Origin: UBA8437 sp003445035
GTDB taxonomy: Bacteria; Planctomycetota; Planctomycetia; Planctomycetales; Planctomycetaceae
Direction of reading: 5' to 3'
Assembly: GCA_937901285.1 (NCBI GenBank)
Contig: CALCHI010000571.1
Span: 1 to 46,916 of the forward strand
Length of the DNA: 46,916 bases
The notes under the pieces: generated by a model
Database searches by the model: none
Seen by the model: only the letters and a program-made list of their open reading frames with translations
What the model was told of the DNA's origin: nothing
Shown here: positions 32,401 to 39,788 of the stretch, piece after piece
How positions within the stretch are numbered: the stretch's first letter is position 1
Layout: the number at the start of each line of letters is the position of its first letter
Made by a program: the position numbers and the translations under genes

Positions 32401-34259
32401 CCCGGACGAGTGACGAGAAGAAGACGGCGTTGGTGGCACGACGTAAGCGGTTGTTCGACGAGTCGGTGGCGGCCGGCGGAATGTCAGGGACGGCGGCGTT
32501 GGCCGAGTTCGTGACGCTGTTCAACAATCATCCGGTTGCCGATCGTGCCCGCGTGAAATTGCTCGAACGGCTTCCCAAAAATGCTCCGGCAGTCGAACGG
32601 GAACGATTGCTGTTGGCCCTGCGATCGGGAGCCGATCCGGCCGATGCCGCACGTGCCACCGCGGCCCTGGCCCGACTGTGGTCGGCTCAGCAGAAGCCCG
32701 CGGCGATCAGGGTCTTGCGGGACGAACTGGAATCGGGACGGTTCGCTGATGTCGAACTGGTTCCCGGGCGGACTGGCCAGGCCACCGTCGCTGCCTGGCG
32801 AACCGATCCCGACAGCAAGCTGCTGGCCCAGACTGTGCCCGACTGGAAATCCGGAGAGGTGGTGGCCCAGCGGAGTGTCAACGAGGAACGTCAGACCAGC
32901 GTCAACACCTATCCGATTCCGTTCTACGGGGGTCGGCCCCTGCCGTGGCGGGGCTGGAGCTTCCGGTTGGACAACCGGCGGCAGTACGTGATCGGTGTCG
33001 ATGACCGCGGTCGCGAAAGATGGCGGTTGACGACCGTCGGGGACCTGTCGGTTCCCGGTGGAGAGGCGCGGGTGCCGTACGCGTTCGAGGGAAACTACGT
33101 TCGGGCCGTCGGGCACCTGCTGCTGGTGGTGCTCGGCAACCGGTTCGCCGTCATCGATGGCCTGGGTGACAATCGGCATCCGCACGTGCTGTGGTGTCGT
33201 AACCTGTTCGAGGACAAGAGTGGGGTGCAGTCCCGGATCGTGCGATTGCTGCCCGGTGCGATCGGGGCCGGGCCGGGGTGGTTCAAAATTACCGATTCGA
33301 CCGGCCGTCCGATCGGCCACGTGGGACAATTCGGGTCGCAACGGCTGACCTACCAGGTCGGCACCGCGATCGAAGCGGCGGACCCGGTGACCGGCCAGGT
33401 GCTGTGGCGTCGCGGAGGAGTTCCCCGCGGGTGTCGGATTTACGGGACCGATCGGTTCGTCTGTGTCGAGCCGGATGGTCGGAACGAAGTGCTGGTGATC
33501 GATGCCGCCGATGGCACCGCCGTGGCGACCCGGACGTTGCCGGACACCGGCGAGTTGATCGCCCGGATCGGCCGATGTGTTGTCAGCCGCCGGGAAACCG
33601 GGGCATCCCAACTGGTCACCGGTTTCGACATGGTCACGGGGAAAACCGCGTTTGCGGTCAAGTTGTCAGGCGATCTGAGGCCGGTGGTCGTCGGGCACGA
33701 CGGCGTGGGGCTGCTCGAGCCGGACGGCCGGTTTCGAGTGATCGATGCCGTCAACGGACGAGTCCGCGTCGATGCGAAGCTCGCCTCGATCACCAAGACA
33801 CCTCAGTCGTTCATGGTGCTCGAGACGCCACAACGGTACCTGGTGATGATCAACCGGCCGACCAATGTCCGTGTTCGCGGTACCTCGACTCGAGCGGTCA
33901 CCGTTCACGGTGCCGCCTGGGCGATTTCGACATCGGCCCGGTCGGATGGGAAACCGGTTTCACGGGTTGCCTGGGGTCCGGTGAAGATCGAGCACCAGGC
34001 GATCGAGGTGGACCAGCCGCTGCACCTGCCGGTGCTGGTGTTTGCCAGTCGAGTCTACCGCCCCGTCCAGAACATCCTTCAGCCACGGCCTCGCACCGAG
34101 TATGGCGTGCTGGTGCTGGATGTCCGCACCGGGAAGATCGCGCATACCGAAACCAGCACTTTGCCGGTCAGCGCCATGCGGGCCGTTTCGGACCCGGTCA
34201 AACAGCAGGTGACACTCGAGTTCTACCGAACGACGATCAGCCTGTCGTTCACCGACTGA
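29496..34259 (+). CDS. Very large exported PQQ-like beta-propeller / TPR protein
   Basis: A 1587-residue protein if translation starts at GTG 29496; an in-frame GTG at 29409 would add 29 residues without signal-peptide character. The chosen start gives NRSRRTPEVLAVALATLFMH as the basic and hydrophobic parts of a signal peptide. An N-terminal helical, TPR-like region (RLAQRLLKARELLEQKQLQSAV) precedes a PQQ-type propeller (LLAFDLASEGMLVWELGGP, VVGVDVARRQLLWSYSYRP, HCLDLENGRPRWSRP). A second TPR-like region around 800-1020 (LHRGEYEPAVADLAASF) and a second propeller part (EAADPVTGQVLWRRGG, VIDAADGTAVATRTL) follow. Such proteins are common in Planctomycetes with unknown roles; a periplasmic scaffold or BamB-like role is a guess. 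It ends 6 nt before the convergent glycosyltransferase gene. Confidence 0.8.
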   Translation: MNRSRRTPEVLAVALATLFMHVVSSRLPAQVVIQVAPRPAVRLQRRAERPSRMLHVTNRRLAQRLLKARELLEQKQLQSAVRMLQSVIVHPEDVFFRESGPDGDDDPAVPFRSLKLAAAEMLVQIGAEGRKAYELEYGVTARRLLEKARDVGGSELLEEVARKFFHSRAGREAAYALGNQSLDRGQTLMAAMRYEQLRKSGASELEPLLSIRTTLAWARLGQPVRAAEVLLAISPADRSKLAAREGGLAAALSQRTRDGMVRSLARLSEKAITGDGQVVGNWLAWRGRHDRLSPAAPAVPAAVPEWSFPTFQRELDDPKRQGRIQEVLGELGELESAERARDGLLLPAVDPLVVGDVAVFRSLFDIKAVHLPTGRHLWDSITVDPAFERVLDGNVPSYSVGGRSMRQSLTQLYLSQRAWYDRTIGSLSTDGRFVFAVDWVGVLGLRVFSPGGFGQPDTSAAWIPRDHNRLLAFDLASEGMLVWELGGPRGERNNAIDGTFFLGPPLPLGGRLYCLGERDGEIRLLAIDPNRPGGETFGGGDVPLRPGEEGTEWSQGIAQPEFNVLTHPGRRLAGLSPSYSDGVLVCPTEAGLVVGVDVARRQLLWSYSYRPTHKRLNHSRQQAMRRVLMSNRIAQLSRNDGWFDPIPILADGAVILTPRDSDHLHCLDLENGRPRWSRPRGQAQFVASVHSGRVVVVERARVQAFRLEDGQSAWSMPTAIPRPTGVGVRVGRLYHLPVESRDTSSGSAEGATRRGAIITIDLETGRLLARTELADGRLVGHLAGAGGRLLGLSHNELVAFESDRALQKRIAERLGRDQQDAAALALRGRRRLHRGEYEPAVADLAASFDARPDPGVRRLLVQALLDGLRFNYSRYADQATRLENLLVSSDEQLAFRRLRAAGLSRTGRVVEAFDEYLKLRRPVASSSGPQDSTGQQADIARRDRLEAIDEDLSVRRIRWLASRLSEVDARTSDEKKTALVARRKRLFDESVAAGGMSGTAALAEFVTLFNNHPVADRARVKLLERLPKNAPAVERERLLLALRSGADPADAARATAALARLWSAQQKPAAIRVLRDELESGRFADVELVPGRTGQATVAAWRTDPDSKLLAQTVPDWKSGEVVAQRSVNEERQTSVNTYPIPFYGGRPLPWRGWSFRLDNRRQYVIGVDDRGRERWRLTTVGDLSVPGGEARVPYAFEGNYVRAVGHLLLVVLGNRFAVIDGLGDNRHPHVLWCRNLFEDKSGVQSRIVRLLPGAIGAGPGWFKITDSTGRPIGHVGQFGSQRLTYQVGTAIEAADPVTGQVLWRRGGVPRGCRIYGTDRFVCVEPDGRNEVLVIDAADGTAVATRTLPDTGELIARIGRCVVSRRETGASQLVTGFDMVTGKTAFAVKLSGDLRPVVVGHDGVGLLEPDGRFRVIDAVNGRVRVDAKLASITKTPQSFMVLETPQRYLVMINRPTNVRVRGTSTRAVTVHGAAWAISTSARSDGKPVSRVAWGPVKIEHQAIEVDQPLHLPVLVFASRVYRPVQNILQPRPRTEYGVLVLDVRTGKIAHTETSTLPVSAMRAVSDPVKQQVTLEFYRTTISLSFTD

Positions 34260-34265
34260 ATCGGT

Positions 34266-35210
34266 CTACACGCGTTCCGCCACGCTGTAGGTCTCGTCGG
34301 GATCGGCCGTTCGCGATACCAGCAGTTCGGCCAGCAGTCCCAGCGACAGTGCCTGGCCGCCCAGCAGCAGCGACGCGGCCGAGTAGATCAGCATCGGCAA
34401 GTGGTTCTTGCCGATGCCGGGGTCGATGCCCTGCGTCTTGAGATAGATCCAGAGCCCGGCCAGGTATGCCAATCCGAGCATTCCCAATCCCAGGAAGAAC
34501 ACCCCCAGGGATCCGAGCATGTGTCCGGGTCGCTGTCCGTAGCCGGTCAGGAACTTCACCGTCAAAAGGTCGAGGAAGCCGCGGAGGAAACGGCGGACAC
34601 CGTATTTCGAGTGCCCGTGTTCGCGGGGCCGGTGGTTCACCGGCTGCTCGGTCACGTGGAAACCCTTGGCGTGAGCCATCACCGGAATGAACCGGTGCAG
34701 TTCGCCGTAGATCTTCACTTCCCGGGTCACCTCGGCCCGAAACAGCTTCAGCCCACAGTTGTGGTCGTGGAGCTTGAGTCCGGTCAGGCGGCTGACCATC
34801 CCGTTGAAGACCTTGCTGGGAAAGACCTTGTGCCAGGGATCCAGACGGTGCTTCTTCCATCCGTTGACGACATCGAAACCCTCCTCAAGCCGGGCGATCA
34901 TCCCGGGAATCTCGGCGGGGTCGTCCTGCAGGTCGGCGTCCATCATCATCACCAGTTCGCCGTGGGCGACCTTCATTCCCGCCGTCAAAGCGGCAGCCTT
35001 GCCGAAATTCCGACGCAGCCGGATCCCCGAGACCTGGTGATGGGCGGTGGAGAGTTCGGCGATCACCGCCCACGATCGATCGGTCGATCCGTCGTCGACC
35101 AGGATCAGTTCCCAGTCGATTCCACCGTCGTCACACGTCGCGGCGATCTGGGCACGCAATTCCCCCAGGCTCTCCTCCTCGTTCAGAACAGGGACGACGA
35201 TCGAGAGCAT
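34266..35210 (-). CDS. Family 2 glycosyltransferase, membrane-bound (polyprenyl-phosphate type)
   Basis: A 314-residue enzyme of the DPM1/ArnC/GtrB-like group that transfers a sugar to a lipid carrier. The GT-A domain has LSIVVPVLNEEESLGEL, VDDGSTDRSW and the metal-binding DADLQDDP; the acceptor-loop region includes HDHNCGLKLFRAEV. Two C-terminal membrane helices (LGVFFLGLGMLGLAYLAGLW and PMLIYSAASLLLGGQALSLG) anchor it. The start codon overlaps the stop of the upstream UPF0104 gene by one base (TGATG), so translation is coupled. Together they suggest lipid-linked sugar synthesis and movement across the membrane. Confidence 0.92.
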   Translation of the reverse strand: MLSIVVPVLNEEESLGELRAQIAATCDDGGIDWELILVDDGSTDRSWAVIAELSTAHHQVSGIRLRRNFGKAAALTAGMKVAHGELVMMMDADLQDDPAEIPGMIARLEEGFDVVNGWKKHRLDPWHKVFPSKVFNGMVSRLTGLKLHDHNCGLKLFRAEVTREVKIYGELHRFIPVMAHAKGFHVTEQPVNHRPREHGHSKYGVRRFLRGFLDLLTVKFLTGYGQRPGHMLGSLGVFFLGLGMLGLAYLAGLWIYLKTQGIDPGIGKNHLPMLIYSAASLLLGGQALSLGLLAELLVSRTADPDETYSVAERV

Positions 35211-36232
35211 CAGTCGGGGGAGTCCGAAGTGGAGGGGGGAGGTGGCAACGGGCGATGACCATAGTATAGCGCGGCGGAGGTGACCAGTTCAGCCAGCAGC
35301 CACACGGCCCGCAGGGCGATCGAGGCCAGGACGGCCGGTTGCAGCGCGATGCCCGAACGCGATAGCCCCTCGATCAGCACGCCCTCGCGAACCCCGACCC
35401 CGCCCGGTGCAAAGAACGCCACGAATCCCAGTGCGGTGGCCAGTCCGGCCACGGCGGTCATGCCGGCCAGGGTCGTTCCGGGACAATCCGAGATCGGCGA
35501 GACACCCAGTCCCTGGAGAGTCCACCACAGGCTGAGGCCGTGGCCGGTCCAGCCGACGGCCATCGCCAGCGAACCCAACAGCACCTGTCCGGTCGAAACC
35601 GACACGTCGGTCGAGTCGTCATCGGTCAGGCGACGCGTCATCCGGGTCACCAGCCGAGTCAGCCAGGGGAAGGCACCCAGTGCCACCACGGCGACCACGA
35701 CCGAGGTGACCAGTGGCTGGCGGCCGATGGTGGCCAGTGGGGCCGGAAGAGTCGCCAGCACGTCGTCGGTCAACAGCCAGGGGGCCAGTCCCAGTCCCAG
35801 CACACCTCCGACACCCATCGCCAGCAGGGTCTCCCACGTGGCTGTCCAGGCCGCCGTCGCGGCCGGCACACCCGACGACTTCAGCAGGCCGGCGCGGATT
35901 ACCAGCACTCCGGCCTTGCCGGGAACGTATTTCCCCAGGTGGCCACAGAAATAGGCCCGCAGCAGCGTCGGCCAGCCGACGGTGTGTCCCGAATTCGACA
36001 ACAGTCGTCGCCAGAACCAGGCACTGGGCAGCCAACCGGCCAGGTAGGCTGCGGCTGCGGCCACCAGCCATGCGGGTTGCCAGTTCACCTCTGCGTCCAG
36101 CGATTGGCCCTCGTCCCAGAGTGCTGACGCTCGCCAGCCAACCACGCCAAGGACGATGGCCAGCAGGATCCCGCGGACCAGCCGCCAGGTCCGTGCCCGG
36201 CCCGAGTCGGTCGCCGCCGTCTCGATCGTCAT
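35210..36232 (-). CDS. UPF0104 / lysylphosphatidylglycerol synthase TM-like membrane protein
   Basis: A 340-residue multi-pass protein of the AglD/LPG-synthase TM family (YbhN-like), often linked to glycosyltransferases and proposed to move lipid-linked substrates. About eight hydrophobic segments are visible, with the conserved FCGHLGKYVPGKAGVLVIRAGLL near 90-115 and ALGFVAFFAPGGVGVREGVL near 265-285. Its ATG overlaps the MoaB/MogA stop (ATGA), and its stop overlaps the glycosyltransferase start, placing it mid-operon. Mechanism is unknown for most of the family. Confidence 0.88.
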   Translation of the reverse strand: MTIETAATDSGRARTWRLVRGILLAIVLGVVGWRASALWDEGQSLDAEVNWQPAWLVAAAAAYLAGWLPSAWFWRRLLSNSGHTVGWPTLLRAYFCGHLGKYVPGKAGVLVIRAGLLKSSGVPAATAAWTATWETLLAMGVGGVLGLGLAPWLLTDDVLATLPAPLATIGRQPLVTSVVVAVVALGAFPWLTRLVTRMTRRLTDDDSTDVSVSTGQVLLGSLAMAVGWTGHGLSLWWTLQGLGVSPISDCPGTTLAGMTAVAGLATALGFVAFFAPGGVGVREGVLIEGLSRSGIALQPAVLASIALRAVWLLAELVTSAALYYGHRPLPPPPSTSDSPD

Positions 36233-36771
36233 GATCGGTCCGCGTGACGAGTCAGTTCATGGTGCAGGTGACCCACCTGCGGCAGGATCAGCTGCTCGAT
36301 GCCCAGACGGACCGCTGCGGTCGAGCCGGGCAGGGCGAACAACGGCCGGCCGGCGGCGATGCCGCCCACGGCGCGGCTGAGCATCGCCGCGGCACCGATC
36401 TCCTCGTAACTCAACACTCGGAACAACTCGCCGAAACCGTCAAGCCGCTTGTCGAGCCGTGCCGAGATGGTCTCGTAGGCCGAATCCCGCGCCGAGATGC
36501 CGGTGCCGCCGGTGGTGATCACCACACCGACGGCCGGGTCTGACAGCGCGGCGTCCAACGCCTCGGAAATTGCCGAGGGATCGTCGCTGACGATCTCGTA
36601 CCGTGCCACGCCGTGTCCGGCTGCCGAGATGGCCTCGCGCAGGTACGCACCGCTCTTGTCGGTGGCCTCGGTGCGGGTGTCCGAGAGAGTGATGATGGCG
36701 AAGCCGATGGCGTCGATGCCCGAGGCGGCTTCTTCATGATCACGATGACTCGATTCGCCGGTCCCGCTCAT
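36229..36771 (-). CDS. MoaB/MogA family molybdenum cofactor biosynthesis protein
   Basis: A 180-residue protein of the MoaB/MogA fold, which binds molybdopterin and adenylates it (MogA) or does so in a related role (MoaB). Evidence: AIITLSDTRTEATDKSG at the N-terminus, ITTGGTGISARDSAYETIS (the pterin-binding GGTG loop) and FRVLSYEEIGAAAMLSRAVGGI, ending LPGSTAAVRLGIEQLILPQ. An acidic and His-rich tail precedes the domain. It overlaps both neighbours by 4 nt (ATGA). No other cofactor genes are nearby, so its placement between a lactonase and membrane/glycosyl genes is unexpected. Confidence 0.93.
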   Translation of the reverse strand: MSGTGESSHRDHEEAASGIDAIGFAIITLSDTRTEATDKSGAYLREAISAAGHGVARYEIVSDDPSAISEALDAALSDPAVGVVITTGGTGISARDSAYETISARLDKRLDGFGELFRVLSYEEIGAAAMLSRAVGGIAAGRPLFALPGSTAAVRLGIEQLILPQVGHLHHELTRHADRS

Positions 36772-37733
36772 GACCCGTTCCGCCGATGAACCACCCAGCC
36801 GGGAATCTCGACGCGAGTGGTGAACAGGGTCTTGCCGGCGGCGACGTAGAGTGTCTTCAGGTCGTCTCCGCCGAAGGTCACGTTGGTCAGCACGTCCTCG
36901 ACGATCGGAATCCGTCCCCTGACGTCGCCGTCGGGCGTGATCACCCAGATCCCCGGGGGAATGTCTCCGCTCTCGTGTGGACCTCTCGATCGGCTGATGC
37001 CGGCGGCGATGTAGAGGTTGCCCTGGCTGTCGACGGCCATCCCGTCGCCGCCTCGCCCGGGAGCGAAATCGTAGACGACCCGTTGTCCGGAAGTCGCGCC
37101 GTCCTCGGAGAGGTCGAAGGCCCAGATCTTGCGGTTGCCGTCGATCACCGGACAACTGTCGACCAGGTACAGCGTGTTTTCGTCGGGAGAGAGATGGATG
37201 CCGTTGGGCCGTTGAATCTCGGGTTGTGTCAGGATGCGGGTCACCGATCCGTCGGTGTCGATGCGGTAGACGCTGTCGTGATCCAGTTCCATCGTTGCCC
37301 GATCTCCGTAGCAGGGATCGGTGAAGAAAATCTGGCCGTTACTCCTGGCGGCGACGTCGTTGGGCGCGTTGAACCGCTTTCCGTCAAAACTGTCGGCCAG
37401 GATCTCGACCTCGCCGGTGGCCAGATCGGTACGGGTCATTCGCCGTCCGCCGTCGTCATCACCGTGTTCGTTGCCCTCGCAGGCCAGCAAACGTCCTTCC
37501 GCGTCCAGCAGCAACCCGTTGGCTCGGCCGCTCGGTTCGCGGAAGACCTCGAAGCCCTCGACACCGGGTGTGTACGTCAGGATGCGGTTGTTGGCGATGT
37601 CGCTGAAATAGACGGTGCCCTCGACGGTGCAGGCCGGCCCCTCGAGGAACGAGACGGCGGTGGCCGGTGCCACGTCGGCACCCTCGGTGTGGTAACCGGC
37701 CGGGAGTCCGACGGAGTGATGGTCGATTGTCAT
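36768..37733 (-). CDS. SMP-30/gluconolactonase family protein
   Basis: A 321-residue six-bladed propeller lactonase-like enzyme. Diagnostic parts: EGPACTVEGTVYFSDIANNRIL (first metal ligand Glu), RANGLLLDAEGRLLACEG, FNAPNDVAARSNGQIFFTDP (Asn/Asp ligands), RPNGIHLSPDENTLYLVDS and DGMAVDSQGNLYIAA. No signal peptide is seen from the ATG at 37733, so it is probably cytoplasmic. It likely hydrolyses a sugar lactone such as gluconolactone. It ends overlapping the MoaB/MogA start and follows the ACT-protein gene by 45 nt. Confidence 0.92.
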   Translation of the reverse strand: MTIDHHSVGLPAGYHTEGADVAPATAVSFLEGPACTVEGTVYFSDIANNRILTYTPGVEGFEVFREPSGRANGLLLDAEGRLLACEGNEHGDDDGGRRMTRTDLATGEVEILADSFDGKRFNAPNDVAARSNGQIFFTDPCYGDRATMELDHDSVYRIDTDGSVTRILTQPEIQRPNGIHLSPDENTLYLVDSCPVIDGNRKIWAFDLSEDGATSGQRVVYDFAPGRGGDGMAVDSQGNLYIAAGISRSRGPHESGDIPPGIWVITPDGDVRGRIPIVEDVLTNVTFGGDDLKTLYVAAGKTLFTTRVEIPGWVVHRRNGS

Positions 37734-37778
37734 CAGAAGCAGGTCCTGGGTGAGAGAATGCGGCAAGATCGCCGCGGC

Positions 37779-38279
37779 CTAAAAGAACTCGTCATCGCGG
37801 AGCAGGTCGTCTTCGCTGATCAGGCGGTGGCCGGTGTCGGCGAGCAATTCGAGTCCCCGCTCGATGTCGTCGACGTAAAGGGCGATGCCTCCACGCCCGT
37901 CGCGGCGGTAGAGCATGGGGTAGGTGTAGGAGATGTTGATTTCGGACTGCAGCAGGGTCGAGCAGACGGCCAGGAACGGCTGAGGGGCCTCGGGCAGTTC
38001 GACGCCGATGATGTCGGTCTCGATGAACGAGTAGCCGCCCAACTGCAGCAATTCGCGGGCGCGTTCGAAGTTGTCGAACATCAACCGCACCACGGCGCAA
38101 TCGACACTGTCAACGATCGAGAGGGCGATGATCCGCAGGTCGTCGCGTTCCAGGCGGCGCATCAGGTTGTGCAGCCGTCCGACACGGTTTTCCATGAAGA
38201 CGCAGAACTGACGCAGGCAGGGCCAGTCGCGGCCGTGCAGCGTTTCCGGATCGGTGTACGTTTCGCCCCCGTCGCTCAT
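37779..38279 (-). CDS. Tandem ACT-domain protein
   Basis: A 166-residue protein made of two ACT-like domains. The first (about 20-90) has RQFCVFMENRVGRLHNLMRRL and LRIIALSIVDSVDCAVVRLMF; the second (about 95-160) has LEINISYTYPMLYRRDGRGGIALYVDD-like features, of which EINISYTYPML and GGIALYVDDIE are the clearest parts. ACT domains bind amino acids and regulate enzymes; no catalytic domain is present, so this is a stand-alone sensor or regulatory subunit, sometimes annotated as acetolactate synthase-like in Planctomycetes. AGGAG lies about 12 nt before the ATG at 38279. A TTGACA promoter lies upstream, so it may lead the five-gene operon. Confidence 0.82.
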   Translation of the reverse strand: MSDGGETYTDPETLHGRDWPCLRQFCVFMENRVGRLHNLMRRLERDDLRIIALSIVDSVDCAVVRLMFDNFERARELLQLGGYSFIETDIIGVELPEAPQPFLAVCSTLLQSEINISYTYPMLYRRDGRGGIALYVDDIERGLELLADTGHRLISEDDLLRDDEFF

Positions 38280-38366
38280 CGACTGCCGGTTCTCCTTGAC
38301 GACTCCGAGCCTTGCGGTGTCTCTCTCGAGGCCGGGTCGCCGCTTGCCTGACGTCCCGCGATTCAC

Positions 38367-38396
38367 ACTCTAGGATAGCTGCGAAGAGAGTGTCAA
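38367..38396 (-). promoter_or_regulatory. Sigma70-type promoter for the ACT-protein operon
   Basis: On the minus strand, a perfect TTGACA (38396-38391) is followed after 18 nt by TAGAGT (38372-38367). Expected start near 38360, about 80 nt before the ATG at 38279. Confidence 0.5.
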
Positions 38397-38415
38397 TTCG
38401 CCAACGAGACGTCAG

Positions 38416-39039
38416 ATGACAATACGCAGTGTCGTTTTTGACATGGGCCGGGTCCTGGTCCACTTCTCGCACGACCGGATGTTCGAGGCGATGGGTGAGG
38501 TCTGCGGTTCGACGGGGCAGCAGATCCGGGATTGGCTGTGGGACTCGGGTCTTCAGCAGCGGTTTGAGAAGGGGGAGATCGACGCGCAAGCGGTGCGGGA
38601 GGAGCTCGAGCGGCAGGCCGGTTGTGCGATTGACCAGGATGCGCTGATGCATGCCGCCTCGGACATCTTCACGCTCAACGAACCCCTGCTGCCGCTCATC
38701 GATCGTCTCAGGGAGGCCGGCCTTCGCCTGGTCGTGCTCTCCAACACCTGTCCCCCTCACGTGGAATGGATCACCCGTCACTGGGACGTGCTCGAACGGT
38801 TCGATGCCCGGGTGTTCAGTTACGAGGTGGGGGCGATGAAGCCCGGGCCGGAGATTTATCGGGTGGCTGTCGCGGAGGCCGGGTGTGAGGCGGAGGAGTG
38901 TTTTTTCATCGACGATTTGGCCGAGAACGTCGAGGCGGCCAGACGCGAAGGTCTGAGCGGAGCGGTCTTCGTCGGTGTCGAACCGTTGCGGGTGGCGTTG
39001 ATTGACGCTGGAGTCTCGGCCGCTTGCGGGTCTGACTGA
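38416..39039 (+). CDS. HAD superfamily hydrolase, subfamily IA (YihX-like)
   Basis: A 207-residue phosphatase-like HAD protein. Motif I is VVFDMGRVLVHF, with the nucleophile Asp but Gly at the usual acid/base position, as in YihX-type enzymes. Motif II is RLVVLSNTC, motif III the lysine in GAMKPGPEIY and motif IV CFFIDDLAENVEAA. A helical cap lies at about 15-95. The probable reaction is phosphate-ester hydrolysis of a small sugar phosphate; the substrate is unknown. It diverges from the ACT gene across a short 136-nt region. There is no signal peptide. Confidence 0.9.
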   Translation: MTIRSVVFDMGRVLVHFSHDRMFEAMGEVCGSTGQQIRDWLWDSGLQQRFEKGEIDAQAVREELERQAGCAIDQDALMHAASDIFTLNEPLLPLIDRLREAGLRLVVLSNTCPPHVEWITRHWDVLERFDARVFSYEVGAMKPGPEIYRVAVAEAGCEAEECFFIDDLAENVEAARREGLSGAVFVGVEPLRVALIDAGVSAACGSD

Positions 39040-39142
39040 GAGACGAGTATATTGGGGCGGTCGGGAGGGCCTATCTTTCCCACTTTGCCGTATACAATTT
39101 TGTGTTCCCCGGATGGACCACGTTTCCGCAGGAGATACCTCG

Positions 39143-39691
39143 ATGACACGTTCAGCTCACTGGCGCACCCGCCTGCTCAACACCACCCTCGCCGCCGTCC
39201 TGCTGGTCGGCGTCTCCCTGGCCGCGGCCAAGGGCAAGGGCATCCTGTTCCCCGACTGGTCCGGACCGACCGCGGGCAGCTACGACAAGCCCTCGGCCGA
39301 GCTCGGCAAGAAGGTCAGCAAGAAGCGGCCCTGGAGCGTCGAGACGGTTCAGAGCTCGATCCTGGGCAAGACGCTTTCGGGCAAGCCGGCCTCGGTTGTC
39401 GGCGAGATCATCGACTTCTCCTGCTACATGCAGGTTGGCAAGCACGGCGACAAGCACCGTGGTTGTGGTCAGAAGTGCGCCGCGGCCGGCCAGCCGATCG
39501 GGCTGTTGGCCAAGGACGGTTCGATCTACCTGCTGATCGACGAAGAGCACAACTCGCGTCGTGACGGCCTGACGTCCTTCCGCAAGCAGGCGATCGCGCA
39601 CATGGCACATGTCGTCCGTGTCAACGGGACCTACTCGGAGGTCGAGGGCCAGAAGGCCATCTACGTCCAGGGCACGGTCAAGAAGAAGTAG
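39143..39691 (+). CDS. Secreted hypothetical protein with conserved cysteines
   Basis: A 182-residue exported protein whose function I do not know. GGAG lies 9 nt before the ATG at 39143 and a signal peptide follows (LLNTTLAAVLLVGVSLAAA). The mature part is Lys-rich; near 93-120 it has FSCYMQVGKHGDKHRGCGQKC, with three Cys and two His residues that could bind metal or form disulfides, then QPIGLLAKDGSIYLLI and a C-terminal OB- or sheet-like part (VVRVNGTYSEVEGQKAIYVQ). It is followed after 97 nt by a di-haem peroxidase gene, so it may share the redox setting. A TATACAAT at 39091-39098 might be a -10 box; no good -35 was found. Confidence 0.72.
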   Translation: MTRSAHWRTRLLNTTLAAVLLVGVSLAAAKGKGILFPDWSGPTAGSYDKPSAELGKKVSKKRPWSVETVQSSILGKTLSGKPASVVGEIIDFSCYMQVGKHGDKHRGCGQKCAAAGQPIGLLAKDGSIYLLIDEEHNSRRDGLTSFRKQAIAHMAHVVRVNGTYSEVEGQKAIYVQGTVKKK

Positions 39692-39788
39692 TCTTCTGCG
39701 ATTGGCCTCAATCGTTTTTTGCCGTCGGCTGGAGAACACCGGCCGGCGGTGGTGGTTGCGTGGTTCGGTATCCGGAGAGAATGGGGCG

